DNA of 64,000 bases from the NCBI GenBank assembly GCA_049724395.1, contig JAUGWO010000135.1, positions 1 through 64,000 on the forward strand, read 5' to 3'. The notes beneath the pieces are model-generated. The model was not told where the DNA came from, did no database searches, and was given only the letters and a program-made list of their open reading frames with translations. This document shows positions 11,581 through 22,796 of the stretch, in pieces. The translations under genes were made by a program, and so were the position numbers. This stretch comes from Spongospora subterranea f. sp. subterranea. Taxonomy: Eukaryota; Endomyxa: Phytomyxea; Phytomyxea; Plasmodiophorida. The first letter of the stretch is position 1; each line of letters opens with the position of its first letter.

Positions 11581-14439
11581 CTAATCATTCACCCAAATCA
11601 GGTTCGTCGCCATGTCCTGTAACGTTCCTATTACCGGATTTCCGGGACTACCGAATTCGCGGCACTTGGCAGGTATTACATTGAACTTGACCAGCGGTTC
11701 TTGCGGTTTCAGCCTTAGCGTCCTACCGGGATCGACCCAGGGCTCTGCCAAAGCAGCACAAATTCACCGTCATCTGTCCGTTCGATTTCGAGGTTCAGTT
11801 TCCCGTCATTACCTTGCTCTCGAGCGGATCCCGGTGCTTTCGGATGACCAATTTGTCGGATCGGGTATACTAAATAATCTCATTAGCCAGATGCGATTGT
11901 TAGCGATATTTGGTGGTAAATCTCACCGTTGAACCCATTTGAGGTCATAAACAACTGTCGACTCTTGTTAGCTTCCTCGCGTTCTCGCTCTTCCGGTGTT
12001 GGGTCCGGTAATGCGCCAAGGAAGACATAGTCGTTCGCGTTCCTACACGTGATAACCTGCGTTTAGGTCGATGGATCATTTTGGCAAAGACCATGTTCTG
12101 ACCGAGCCAGGATCATATTCGGCTGTTTAGTTTCATATTGTTGGACGAGCTGGTCCAAATACCAGCTCGTATAGTTCCTGGCTTGCCCACTATATCTATA
12201 AACGACACCCCAAGGTGGCAATGGTTGATTCAGTCGTGCACGTCTTCGCGCCGTCATCGTTGCGAGTCCGCTCTCGCCCTTGCCATCACTGTGCACAACG
12301 CCAATGGGGGATTCATGTTCCTGTTTTAAAACCACTCAATTCAGAACACCAGATCGTCACCACATTACCTTTTCAGTCCTGTTGGGTTGTTGTGGTTCAA
12401 GCGCGTTCCTGGCCAGGTCGATCAATTGCTGCAGCTGAACTTGTCGGTCGGCGAGTATGGCCGATAATGGGGTCCAATTCAGTTGTGTTGGTACGACATC
12501 TAATCCGGTTTTACAGACGTCATTATCGCTGACATATCCTCCCAACGCTTTCTCGATTAGCGATATCTCGTCGTCGGTCGGGAAAAGACACAATCGTTTT
12601 GCGCGCTCCATCCGATCGCATTTTTCTAGTTCCATCACCTTATCGATCGCTGTGAACGTCTTCGACATGTTCTGCCCTTTCCTAACATAGAGTTTGGCGT
12701 TTTGTTTGACCTTTGCCAGCGGCTTCTTCAACGCGATCGTTTTTATTCCAACGTGGTTTGTATAGATCCTATCCAGGCGCTGATTACGATTGTTTAGACG
12801 AATCCGGGCAACTCTAAACCGACCTATCAGGAAATGTGATATCGATATTGTGGATAATATAAGAGTATCGATCAGGAGGAGTTGGGCGAACACACATCGC
12901 CATGATCGACTTCATCAATGCCCCATCGTGCAAACCCTCGATAATCACCATTCGAATATGGTGATCACAGATCTGTAATCTATTGGGAATTACGCCCCAT
13001 CTGCCCAACCCTTCAGTCTGACCTGATAACCACTCGTAAAGTCTTTGCCAAAGTCGTCATTGCCGATCTTCTGATCTAGACCAGGACCCAATGCGTTCGT
13101 ATTGTGTGTGGCGATTGCTTCGAATATCGACTTGAGGCAACTGTCGTCATATGGGAAGATGAGCACAGCTCTGGTATATGGATAACGAGTTGCAGGTGGC
13201 CCTAAATATCACAACGATCAGGGAGGCGTTTTGGCCCATCGCCCGCGGTCATCGAACTTATCGCTGTTGCCTGACGAATATGCAGTCGAACGCAGACATC
13301 GTGAGCAAAGAACGGGTTCGCCCTGTGACCTATTTGATGAGAATACGGCGTTGGCGATAATCTCCATCGTGAATTTACCGCTTCTGCTGATCGGCGCCGC
13401 GATCCCGACCAGTAGTCGTTCCCGATGTTGGCATTGCCCGAGCGGTGGTCGTGGCCTCATAATGCTGAGCCCAGGTGTAAACAGGTCAATCCCATCACGA
13501 CCATGTCCCACGATCCCTAACCGGTAGTACTGGTTCTTGCAGAGTGAACTCACAACATCCCGATAGGATCGACGACAGGCCGAACGTGACCAGGCCGACG
13601 ACACGGTCGTCGCCCGGCTTCGGCCCGCGCTGGTGCAGCTGAACGAGCAGCGTGTCCGACTGCAACGACGCGATCATCGGATCGGTGACGAATCGGATAT
13701 GGGATGACGATGATGGATTGCCCCATGTGCTCGTATAATGACCGAACCAATCGAACGACAGCGAACTGTGCACAGAATTCGGCCACGTTAATGGTCCAAT
13801 CATCAGCAATATTTCCCCTGAGGATTACAGTGATTGTGGATCTATATCTGGTGGAAGGGATTTAATCGATTTGATGGCCAGCTCTAGTGGGCGCAACTTG
13901 ACGGACGTTGTTGGCGATAATAACGACCGGTCCAATAGAATCGTGCAAGTATAGTCGGATATGGGTGAGGTGACCGCCGTCTTCCCGAACACAATATCGG
14001 ATAGGTTTATGCGAGTTGACGTCGATTTTGTGAACACGGGGCCGGATTTTGAACCGCTACTGGACGGGCGAGAAGCTCCTTCCAGTTCGATATCGATCCA
14101 GCAATGATACACAATTCGGTCCAACGTGGTCTTTACAATCGTCAGTTCATGATCGCTGAAGGTGTCAATTCCCAGACCTTATCGATCTCTTCGTTAATGT
14201 GGACCACCGACCAGACATTATTAACCCATTTTGACGATAATTCAGTCTGCGGATGAACATCAATCAAGAGGATCAAGGGGGAACGATTCCATGGACAGTA
14301 CTTCTTGCCAGGAACCATCAGCCCATAGTCTGAACCGCAATCGCTGTTCGGGTCGGTTCTGGATGGGCGAGCTGGGCCCGTTGAACTGTACAATTAGCTG
14401 TATGGCACGAGGCGATGACAATGACGCATCAGCCATCAT
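11581..14439 (-). CDS. large multi-exon protein with a C2-like segment (function unknown)
   Basis: I cannot name this gene. Minus-strand exons join in consistent phase over most of the region. The start is probably the MMADASL methionines near 14439. An early exon gives QLIVQFNGPSS and RLRFRLWADGSW. About 13950-13600 resembles a C2 beta-sandwich (KLRPLELAIKSIKSLP, later SDTLLVQLHQRGPKPGDD followed by VVGLVTFGLSSIL). About 12700-12370 is a charged helical stretch. The C-terminal exons (to 11581) join PDPTPEEREREEANKSRQLF to VYPIRQIGHPKAPG and then PWVDPGRTLRLKPQ, ending in NLIWVND. One intron (GTCAGA to GTGTAG, about 63 bases) separates ILA from NANDYVF. Plus-strand frames over this span are shadows. 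The beta-rich, C2-like content suggests a structural or membrane-associated role, but that is inference. Confidence 0.5.
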
Positions 14440-14551
14440 GCAACCAGATTCACCAATTGATTCACTAGATCGACGACAGTACAATGGGGTTTAGGCAACT
14501 CACCGGGTTTATTAATGGATCCAGTGAGACGTCCAGGGCGATTGCTGGCAT

Positions 14552-15922
14552 TCACTGACAAACTGTAAAGAACAGCTCAGCTCGCTTTGACTTGGATGTA
14601 TTACAAATCGAGTAGGAATTATCATCTGGTACAACGAACGAATCTCCTTTGCTTAATTTGAGTTCCGTCCTGTTAACCGTAACTACGAGGCAATTCCGCT
14701 GGCAAGCGTTCACGAAATAAACTTCCGCCCCGGCAGCTTTCTCTTTATACTTGGTCCCAAGAGGAGGAATTTGAAGGACACCAGCAGAAACATTGCCTAC
14801 CGCATATAGCTTGCATGCCAGAGGTTCAACTTCTTGGCCTTGCTTAGTGATTCCCTTCGGTACTTTAGTTTTCAAACGGACTAACGAATGATCAGACGAC
14901 CTCGCAGCTATCACTTGACTACGCTCTTTGCCGTTTTTGCGAATAACGACCTCCCCGGAAAGCGGAACAATCGCCTCATCTTCTGAATTTTCATCGTCAC
15001 TGACTAAAGACTTGGGTCGCCGCCGCTTCTGACGGTGATGACGAGACGGGACAATGGGGGTAGGAACGTGTCTGATCACCGCCTTTTCACTATCGATGCT
15101 AAATAGGCCGCCAGCACCTTGCTTATAGTTGATCTGCTCGCATTCGAAGAAATTGACTGGTTTACATCTGGCCCTGCCACTGCGCCGAATACCACCAGCC
15201 TTATCAAAATCTTGCCCGATCCCGGTTTCTTGCGCCTTCTCAACAAGCATCAGCGTTTGGCGACGTTTTTTCTTAGGCAGACGTTTCTGCTGCTTATCCT
15301 GGGTGACTGGTTTCTGCACTAAACTAGATTTCATCTTCCGTGACGACAGGTCTGTTTCCACTTTTTCAGCCTCTATCTCGTCCAAAAACGAAGCCTCTTC
15401 TCCAAAATCTTGATGTTGATCGTCAGAATCTGGCTCACCTTGTTGTTGTGATTTCGCTTTCTGTTTTTTGACGGTGGAATTTCCACTAGGTTTCGGCTTC
15501 TCAATTCTTCGAACAGTCGGGTTTGCTTCTCTGGGACTTCGCTGGGTATTTTTCCTAGTAAACAGAAAATCAGTTGTCTTTTGGTTCCGATGCTGTGCGG
15601 TGCTTGGTTCGCCGCTTGTATTCTCTGAAGAACCTGAGCTCCTGTCATCATTTCGGCCGTCAGAATCGTCATCCGAAGTCTCCCTGTCCTCCTCGCCCTC
15701 CTGAAACTCAAGACGTTTGATTGCTTCATCACTGCCAAGCTCCGGTTGAGCAGTCGACACCGAGGCCGGGGACAGAGGAAACAACGACGATTTCCTACGT
15801 AGGTTTCCAAGATCTTCTTGCTCCCCATCACTATCAGACTTCAAAGCCTGCTCAACATCGTCAAACCCCTGTAGGTCTTTGACCGTGTTGATCGGCAGGC
15901 GCACGCCGGTATGCCGTCCCAA
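14552..15922 (-). CDS. CENP-C/Mif2-like inner kinetochore protein
   Basis: CENP-C bridges centromeric nucleosomes to the outer kinetochore. The long frame has the three expected parts. Residues 1-25 resemble the Mif2 N-terminus (GRHTGVRLPINTVKDLQGFD). A long charged, low-complexity middle follows. The CENP-C motif is at about 246-267 (RRSGRARCKPVNFFECEQ). A cupin dimerisation domain occupies about 371-456 (KLYAVGNVSAGVLQIPPLG to the end). The motif has FF where most family members have YW. The frame stays open upstream of the first listed residue but has no ATG. The nearest plausible ATG (16043, MATTTADQ) lies one base out of frame, with no intron long enough to connect them. The start therefore needs an upstream exon, a non-ATG start, or reflects a one-base sequence error. 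Confidence 0.8.
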   Translation of the reverse strand: MGRHTGVRLPINTVKDLQGFDDVEQALKSDSDGEQEDLGNLRRKSSLFPLSPASVSTAQPELGSDEAIKRLEFQEGEEDRETSDDDSDGRNDDRSSGSSENTSGEPSTAQHRNQKTTDFLFTRKNTQRSPREANPTVRRIEKPKPSGNSTVKKQKAKSQQQGEPDSDDQHQDFGEEASFLDEIEAEKVETDLSSRKMKSSLVQKPVTQDKQQKRLPKKKRRQTLMLVEKAQETGIGQDFDKAGGIRRSGRARCKPVNFFECEQINYKQGAGGLFSIDSEKAVIRHVPTPIVPSRHHRQKRRRPKSLVSDDENSEDEAIVPLSGEVVIRKNGKERSQVIAARSSDHSLVRLKTKVPKGITKQGQEVEPLACKLYAVGNVSAGVLQIPPLGTKYKEKAAGAEVYFVNACQRNCLVVTVNRTELKLSKGDSFVVPDDNSYSICNTSKSKRAELFFTVCQ

Positions 15923-16508
15923 AACACCGAATATTGCGCGATGATATTGGTCGGCCAGTGCCGGTCCGGCGCTTCTGGTGTTCTGGCCGATCCTTGCGGC
16001 TGACGAAGGGCGGCAAGGACTGGTCCGCTGTCGTCGTGGCCATTATATTATCAGAGTAAGATAATGTCAGACGAGGCATTCCCCTCTCTAGGAGGCCACT
16101 CTCAACACACAACTGCAGACTGGTGTAGACTGACGACACACACCACTGACCCAGTTCGTGTCACGCATCAACAGTCCGCGCGGCACCCTCCCTTTCCCCA
16201 CTGTTCATGCCGAACGGTGCGCAGGGGGCTGCGTGTGGGACCTCCGACTCTCTGATTCGGAAATCGAATACGTTTCGACCGCTCGTTAATTCAATTTTAA
16301 CGCCATCGAAAATGGTCGTTTTTATATGCCCAAAAGATTTTCGCTTGTGGACGCTGATAAACCCCAGTTGCCCCGGTAGGTGTAGACTGTAGACTGCGCA
16401 TGTTAAGGTGCAGTTATCGCAACCCCTACCAAGATTTTTGCGCATTTTGATCAGTCAATCTGCGGGCGCAAATTTTTTCCTCATTCCTTCTGCCCTGGTC
16501 CAGGGATC
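15923..16508. other. divergent promoter region between CENP-C and the exonuclease gene
   Basis: Start regions of two divergently transcribed genes face each other. The left part keeps an open minus-strand frame continuous with CENP-C to about 16040, so the 5' end of CENP-C extends into it. The rest shows no coding signal. Confidence 0.4.
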
Positions 16509-17414
16509 ATGGCCAAGACGACTTTGGGTAGTAACTGGGCCAAAGTCCACAAAACCATAAAAAAATCAAACAAAATAGGAAAGCCTAAACAGGCACTTGA
16601 TAAAAATTCATCAGTACCAGGTAATTGAGCGGGTTCTGCACATTTAACAGGGCATTCAATGGTTGCAGATGTTGCCCAGGAGCAGAGACCCAGTGTCCCA
16701 TCGGAACCACTTTGTCAATTAATCATGCAATCGAAAAATCTGGCAACTTCAGAAGAAAAGCTGTAGGTCAACCGCGTTCAGGTTCAGTAACTCGAAAGAA
16801 CTCTAATCATTGTTTCGTTGTAGGAATCCATTGCTAACTAACATTATCGCCATCGATTGTGAAATGGTGGGGGTCGGTCCTTCTGGAAAGCGGCATGCCC
16901 TTGCGCGAGTCTCAATCGTCAACTTCCATGGCGATGTTCTTCTTGACACCTTAGTGAAGCCTACAGAGCCAATTACAGATCATAGAACCCAGTTCAGCGG
17001 AATCAGCCGAGGAGGCTTACTATCTGCTCCTTCATTCAAAGATGTTCAGCAACAGGTTGCTGATATCATCAAGGATAGAATTGTGGTTGGTCATTCGGTG
17101 CAGACTGATTTCCGTTGTTTGATGTTGTCGCATCCACGCAATCTCATTAGAGACACGACCAACAAGTAAGAATGATGTCAAGTATCTTCAATACTGTGCT
17201 TGACTGGATATTCGCTAGATTGCTGTGTCCTTTGGCGCCGAAATCACTGAAAAATCTCTGCATGGAGCATTTACAATTACCTATTCAGGAAGGCCAACAT
17301 AACTCTATAGAAGATGCTAGAGCCACGCTAGCGCTGTATAAGCATTTCAGCACACAGTGGGAGAAACGCGTTGCTCTTACTCACCGCAACAGGAAGAAAC
17401 TGAAAAAAAGATGA
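16509..17414 (+). CDS. REXO4-like DEDDh 3'-5' RNA exonuclease
   Basis: This is a DEDD-superfamily exonuclease of the REXO4 (yeast Rex4) type, which acts in nucleolar pre-rRNA processing. Four exons: 16509-16620, 16669-16762, 16824-17165 and 17219-17414, about 247 residues. Introns of 48, 61 and 53 bases have GT/AG ends and join in phase. Exo I is IAIDCEMVGVGPSG (D and E metal ligands). The middle has the ARVSIVNFHGDVLLDTLVKP and TDHRTQFSGIS segments. Exo II is VVGHSVQTDF. Exo III ends HNSIEDARATL, with the conserved H and D. The N-terminus (MAKTTLGSNWAKVHKTIKKS) and the C-terminus (RNRKKLKKR) are lysine/arginine-rich, as expected for nucleolar targeting. The gene looks intact. Confidence 0.88.
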
Positions 17415-17769
17415 TAAAATCGAACTGCACTGTTGAGCTTTCCCTACTAGTTGGTGCAATATAACAGTTAAACCGAACAAGATAACGTGATCATTCGCTA
17501 TCGATCAGGCTCCTTTATAGATAACGTCAGTATTCAATGACTTCACCGTCGAGATATGCAACGTCCGAGACATGTGCAGCTCGTCGCGGTGACTGATTGG
17601 CACACCCGGGTTGAACCGACAATTCCAGCGTGCTCAATCAAGGTCCACCAGATCGCTTCTGCAGTTTGTGATTTTTTGTATCTCGTTCATGGGGTTGCGC
17701 CGAGACATAACATGACGCCGGGCCGATCACTATAACGACAACGTTACTGTAGGTGTAACGGTGACTTGA

Positions 17770-20448
17770 ATGGTGCCTGTGGTGACGATAGTAACGGCGT
17801 TGACTCTATCGTCATTCGGAATTGGTTTATGCAGCGAGCTGGACCATTGTCAACTACAGGCGATCATAGATGGGCACCCGGATCGGATCGAGGTCTATGG
17901 ATACGTTGGCCAGATATACGAAGGTCGTGGAGATCATGATAACGCTAGACGCGTCTATACCAACGGTGGGTGAATCCCGAAGTTGATCCGAAACCAGCTG
18001 GTGACTGGGTTTGAAGGGTTTTTACGAGGAGCCCATGAATCCGTACGACAGTCCACACCAAAATCCTTAATTAGCCAGAGATTGTGCTCTCTTTTGTTTA
18101 GAGAGAAACAGTCGCGTAGGTAAATGCGACGTTTACTTGAAATCACCTTTTATAACAACACGAATCAGAGAATCTCAACCTTTCGCGGACCAAAGATGGC
18201 AATACCACTTATACGCAGAAGCGTTTGATCGATGGAAAATTCCCAGCTCTATTCCTAACTTAGCCGAGATTTTGGCTGGGTTATTTGACAATTATCCACT
18301 CGACTCTTTGATGGTCGAAGCCTGCACTAAGCACACCATTCAGGAGCCTCATAGCTATAATGCTTTCGCAAATCTAGGTATCACAATGTCACAATATGAA
18401 ATCAAGAATTTTTTCGATCATTGCGGAATATAGGAAAAATGCATATGATAATGGACGACATAACTGCTGCTATTTTTCATTTTGAAGCAGCCAAACAGCT
18501 TATACCAGTTGGTCAGATCATAAGGGGCGACGAAATAGTTCGCCTATTAGATGATTGTTATCGGTTTCAAACCAAACGATATCAGTTTAATCATCAAGAT
18601 TCACATGTCGATAATGTTCATGATATAAACCCATTTCAGATCTGATAGACATTAACAGAAGGCGATCGAGCAACACCGCGCTTCAGTTCAGAATATGCCA
18701 ACGTCAAGAAATCATTTCGATTTTGCCCAAACATTGATGATATCCACGCCAGATGATATTGAATTGATTGAGCATCATATAAGCACCGCGAATGCTGCAC
18801 GTGTGGAGGAAGTTAATCAACAATATGGCTTTGTATATCGGGGTCTCAGACAGTGTATTTTTTTGTTCACCGATTTAATTAGAAGCCTCGACGTTGGTTA
18901 GCAGATAAATGGGAAGATATTGGAGTTGTTCTGGACATGTCGGGCTATAGCCTGGGTACGTACACTTGCTATCGAGGATGCGTATTCCAATGATCATGCT
19001 ATACAGCTGACACATCTCGCTGCTCGGTTGTCGGAAATGCATTTTTACCCGGTTCTGCTTTTGGCGTGGTTCCAACCGAATTCCCAGACCAAACAATAAT
19101 TGCTGTAGAACTCCGTGGTGCAATGATGGTGATAAAATGTTGCAATTAATTTACTACGATTTTAATTAAGTAGTGACTGAAATTAGGAATCTGCGTCTGG
19201 TATTATCACCAGTCCACAAAACGGAGTGTTCTTTTGGGCCCCATATTACAAAAGCTAGTGACTATGCTGGAGGCATCAACAAGCCAATAATGTAGAATGT
19301 CTCCAGAAATTTGTCACACTGCTAGAGGTGATACCTGGTTTCTTTTTTATTCAGTGAACTCGATGAAGTTGTCGCTTTTTCTCCTGGCGGGTATTCTAAC
19401 TATTACCATTTTCTTATTGAAGGTCTGTCGCAACTGGCATTATCTCGTGAATTATATCCAAATACTACAATCATTTTACCTGATACTAAGCATGCTCGTG
19501 AAGCTGCTACGATATTTGGGATTGGTAAAAGTGACTCTTGTGGTCTGAGGTTTGCACTTGGACTGACACGTGATCAGCTGATGTTGTGCTCTATAATCAT
19601 ACAGCGAATTCATATCGGTTCCGCAAACTGTTGATGATCGACTGGAGAGACACTTCACGACTATTGTCCTCAACTAGTTAGTGACTTGCGTATTTAACTA
19701 AATTTGCCATAATAGCACTTCAGAAATGTACCTGAGAAGAATCCAACCACCTGCTAAAGCTTTACTACTTGTACGGCAGCGAATGCTGCATCATGTTGGC
19801 GCCGTCATGCACGCGAAGGTTTTGATTTCGATGATTGATGCCAATGAAATCAATATGAGCATAGCGGCCAATCAGAGCCATATACGTAACTCGTGCTAAC
19901 TCAGGGATGATTCGATCAGTAGTGAATGAAGACCTCTTATTGGAAGCGTTATACGATGCAGTCGGTTATTCGTGTCTAACCGTCTTTCAGGCTAATCAGG
20001 TATGATTATATTCATTCTATGTGAGGAAATCAGTGTTGAGACGCTGCAGTAGAACACAACCCTATCGGAACAGGCGGAACTATTCTCGCAAGCATCATTA
20101 GTTATCGGTCCTCATGGTGCTGGACTATCTAATATTCTCTTCAGTCCTAACGATTCTATCTTGGTTTACTTCCCGACGATGCCAATGTCCGATCCGTGCT
20201 TCCTGAACATCGCTGCCTCTGTTAATGTGTCTGTGCAACCTATCGCTGATTTGGTAACGATCCAATTTCGGCAATATTTTGCAACTGATTCTCCAGTTTA
20301 GACGGCCTATTATTTTGGCCCATATCATTTGAGTCAAGAGAAGATTGACTCTGTATCAGACAAGTTAGAGTTGATCATCAGCGACCGAGGATGGACTCGA
20401 GGTGATATCTGCAACTCAAATCAGCCAGACTACAATCATGACCTATAG
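17770..20448 (+). CDS. TPR-containing GT61 family glycosyltransferase
   Basis: This is probably a secretory-pathway glycosyltransferase of family GT61 (DUF563, the EOGT/xylosyltransferase group). The start MVPVVTIVTALTLSSFGIGL looks like a signal peptide or anchor. TPR-like helices follow: HPDRIEVYGYVGQIYEGRGD with NARRVY, then PHSYNAFANLG joined across an intron to KMHMIMDDITAAIFHFEAA. The catalytic region lies in 3' exons. The diagnostic GT61 block GPHGAGLSNILFSPNDSILV, then YFPTMPMSDPCFLNIA, is at about 20110-20215. The last exon starts after a TTTAG acceptor near 20300 (TAYYFGPYHLS) and stops at 20448 after QPDYNHDL. Introns are short and numerous, and the central exons (18.7-20.0 kb) were not fully resolved. 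TPR fused to GT61 is uncommon but the chain is in one orientation with no competing gene. Confidence 0.65.
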
Positions 20449-20806
20449 CACCCTGCCGTATACCATCTCAACAATGTATTGGTTGTGATCGTTTGCCAGC
20501 AAGAAAAAATCAGATTTGATGCATGGAAGAAACATATGAGATGCAAAATGAAAGCACGGAGACACTGTGATCTCAAAATAGATGCTCTTTTATTTTTTCT
20601 AAACCAAAAGCCAGATTTCCCTCTATCAGCCGTGTCCAACGCCTTTGCTTTACAGTGCAAGTCTTTGCGCTTATCCCTAGCAACACAATTTTCTTTGGCT
20701 TGTTGAAAATGGTTATTAGCGGTATATCGCTATATCATTTGAGTGCGGAGTCCGTGGCGGCTTTTTACAAGGTCCTCGTTATACAGCGTTTTAGGCCTGT
20801 GACACC
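20449..20806. other. intergenic region before the L28e gene
   Basis: Opposing frames at 20479-20706 (plus) and 20436-20660 (minus) are both short and featureless. I treat this as the promoter side of the ribosomal protein gene. Confidence 0.35.
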
Positions 20807-21250
20807 ATGTCCAACTCTGAGGTTATCTGGTCGATTGTTAAGAAATCCTCATCGTTTCTGGTCAAGAACAATGGTTTGACCCTGTCGGCCGAACCATTTA
20901 ACGTCTACAACCTAAACGCCAAGAAATATTCCGGATTGGCGTGCAAGAAAGGGGTCAATGTCTCCATTGTCGGCGGCAAGGTCGTTATGGCCAAGAAGCT
21001 CCGTAAATTAGCTCGATTCCCCAACAAATCTCAAGTCAACATCCCATTGGTCAAGAACCGGATCAACCACATCAATGTTGCCGCCGCAGCAATCCGCAAG
21101 GAAACCGCCGGATCCTTCTACCGAGGTGATCTTGCTGACCTGACCGTTGCCCGTTACCACAAGCTCAACAAGGTCAATGCGGCCATGAAGAAGGCGACCA
21201 AGAAGAACGCTGCACCAGTTTCCGACATGCAACTCTCCAAGACCGATTAA
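20807..21250 (+). CDS. RPL28: 60S ribosomal protein L28e
   Basis: This is a eukaryote-specific large-subunit ribosomal protein of the L28e family, 147 residues, close to the usual family length. The start MSNSEVIWSIVKKSSSFLVK and the segments AEPFNVYNLNAKKYSGLA and VAAAAIRKETAGSFYRGDLA match family landmarks. The single uninterrupted frame is unusual for this intron-rich window and shows GC-rich third positions (many AAG, ATC, GCC), fitting a highly expressed gene. It begins at the first ATG and ends in a basic tail (KKATKKNA). Confidence 0.92.
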   Translation: MSNSEVIWSIVKKSSSFLVKNNGLTLSAEPFNVYNLNAKKYSGLACKKGVNVSIVGGKVVMAKKLRKLARFPNKSQVNIPLVKNRINHINVAAAAIRKETAGSFYRGDLADLTVARYHKLNKVNAAMKKATKKNAAPVSDMQLSKTD

Positions 21251-21334
21251 ATTGCTGTTAATACATTGAATTTGTCAGGAACAGCCACATTTTCGGATAT
21301 ATAGTTCGTTATCAAGACTCGACATCGTATGTGT

Positions 21335-22063
21335 TTATTCATTATGGGTAGTACTTTGGGTCGCCTTGATTATTTTATTTGCCAGAGCTACCAGTTCTGC
21401 GTTTGCCGGATGACGCTCTATTACGTGTGCGGCCAATTCGCTGTACAGATTCGTGTTTTGGGGATCCGACGTCACCGCGTTCAATGCGTTTTCCAGCAAT
21501 GGAGTTGCGACATTCTCTGCATTGTGTTCCAGCTTAGCCTTGATTTTCGTAGCGGTGCGCATCAAGGTTCGGTACGGCTTGTCATTCTCGAACCCCCACG
21601 CTTCGTAACGCTGGAAATGATTGGCAAATCGTGCCAGTACATCATATCCGGATTTCTCGAATTTTTTTAGCAATAACTGCCCGCCGTCGCTGACGAGCTG
21701 CCTCAACTCGGCCAATGCATCAGAGAGGAGTTTAGGTGCGAGCTCATCGAATTCGGCGATCAATTTTCGGTATGGTTCATATTTCTCGTAGCCCCAAGGT
21801 TGATAGCGCTGACGATGATCTTTGTACCGCCATATTACTAGACCATAGCTCACAGGTAATGAGTTTTGAGGTGATAGTTCCTGACCATCTCTGATGCATT
21901 CAATCAACTCATTTGATGCATTGATGAAACGCTGATTATCGATAGCATGTTTAACCGGATGGAATATCGTGAAATAGAATATAGCGAAGGACATTAGAAC
22001 GGCAGAGTTGCAAATAACCTTAAACCAAGCCCACAATAGTTGAGGACTACAACTTGGATACAT
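21335..22063 (-). CDS. single-pass membrane protein with an internal repeat (unknown)
   Basis: I do not recognise this protein. The frame opens at MYPSCSPQLLWAWFK and has one clear membrane segment (VICNSAVLMSFAIFYFTIF) about 20 residues in, so it may be a signal-anchored protein. After it, two copies of a motif of about 45-55 residues occur: HRQRYQPWGYEKYEPYRKL followed by helices, and HFQRYEAWGFENDKPYRTL followed by helices. The C-terminus is helical and alanine/asparagine-rich. The frame extends upstream of this ATG by codons without another ATG, so an additional 5' exon is possible. It is convergent with the L28e gene, 84 bases away. Confidence 0.55.
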   Translation of the reverse strand: MYPSCSPQLLWAWFKVICNSAVLMSFAIFYFTIFHPVKHAIDNQRFINASNELIECIRDGQELSPQNSLPVSYGLVIWRYKDHRQRYQPWGYEKYEPYRKLIAEFDELAPKLLSDALAELRQLVSDGGQLLLKKFEKSGYDVLARFANHFQRYEAWGFENDKPYRTLMRTATKIKAKLEHNAENVATPLLENALNAVTSDPQNTNLYSELAAHVIERHPANAELVALANKIIKATQSTTHNE

Positions 22064-22796
22064 AGGATCAAATTGGTTAAAGAATGTCGGCAATCATTGA
22101 AAGAATCTCAAGGTCGAGATGAGATGCATTGACTGGATAAGTGATTGATCGTGCTAACTGATCCACTGAGAGATTTTGACAGAAGTTGTTTTTTCAACCA
22201 TGATACAGAAAGCGACCACAGCTGGTAATGACAACTAAAGCGATCACTTAAATCGATAATAAGCGCGGGCCAAAAAGAGAAAAACTTGAACCTGGGCACA
22301 CGACGTGCGAGGACTGAATCAATTTTATTCAAAAATCCATATATTTATGGATAACAGAGGTTTCGATATCAAAACGATTATAATTGAATAAATTGGTTTC
22401 GTTCTGTAAGTTGATACCGAGGTAGTGACATTTTCGGTTGAGCGATATCGAAACCGTTCGAGATGCCACATGCGAGGACAATAAACTTGTGTCAGATGTA
22501 GGCAACAGAGTGCGATAAAAACGACGATTATCCCGATCGGTTATGACTGATGAAACGCAAGCCCCATTGACCATCACTCCACTGCTGTAGCGCAACCTGG
22601 CCGCTGTGCATCTTCTGCTGCGTTCTGTAGCGTGACGACGGAACCGCAACACCACATCGTTACAGCCGGATCCGAAAGCCGTGACGAGCGCGACAACGAC
22701 TGACGAGAAAGGGTCGTGAGTCTGGTGGCCTCCTAGTGGCGCGTCGTTAGTGTCTACAGTTTAGGCTGTGAGGCTGTGATAACGATACCCTGTCTG
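22064..22796. other. divergent intergenic region
   Basis: Minus-strand frames at 22108-22332 and 22329-22655 show no domain or clear splice connections, though one could contribute a 5' exon to the membrane-protein gene. The rest probably holds the two divergent promoters. Confidence 0.35.

Noticed and set aside
12215-12532. Plus-strand frame of 105 codons in the C2-like gene
   Set aside because: Minus-strand exons join in phase through this stretch, and the plus frame is arginine/valine-rich with no features.
15129-15413. Plus-strand frames opposite CENP-C
   Set aside because: Serine/phenylalanine-rich shadows of the lysine- and glutamate-rich CENP-C middle region.
20436-20706. Opposing 74-75 codon frames before the L28e gene
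   Set aside because: Neither has a domain, splice partner or composition clearly better than chance.
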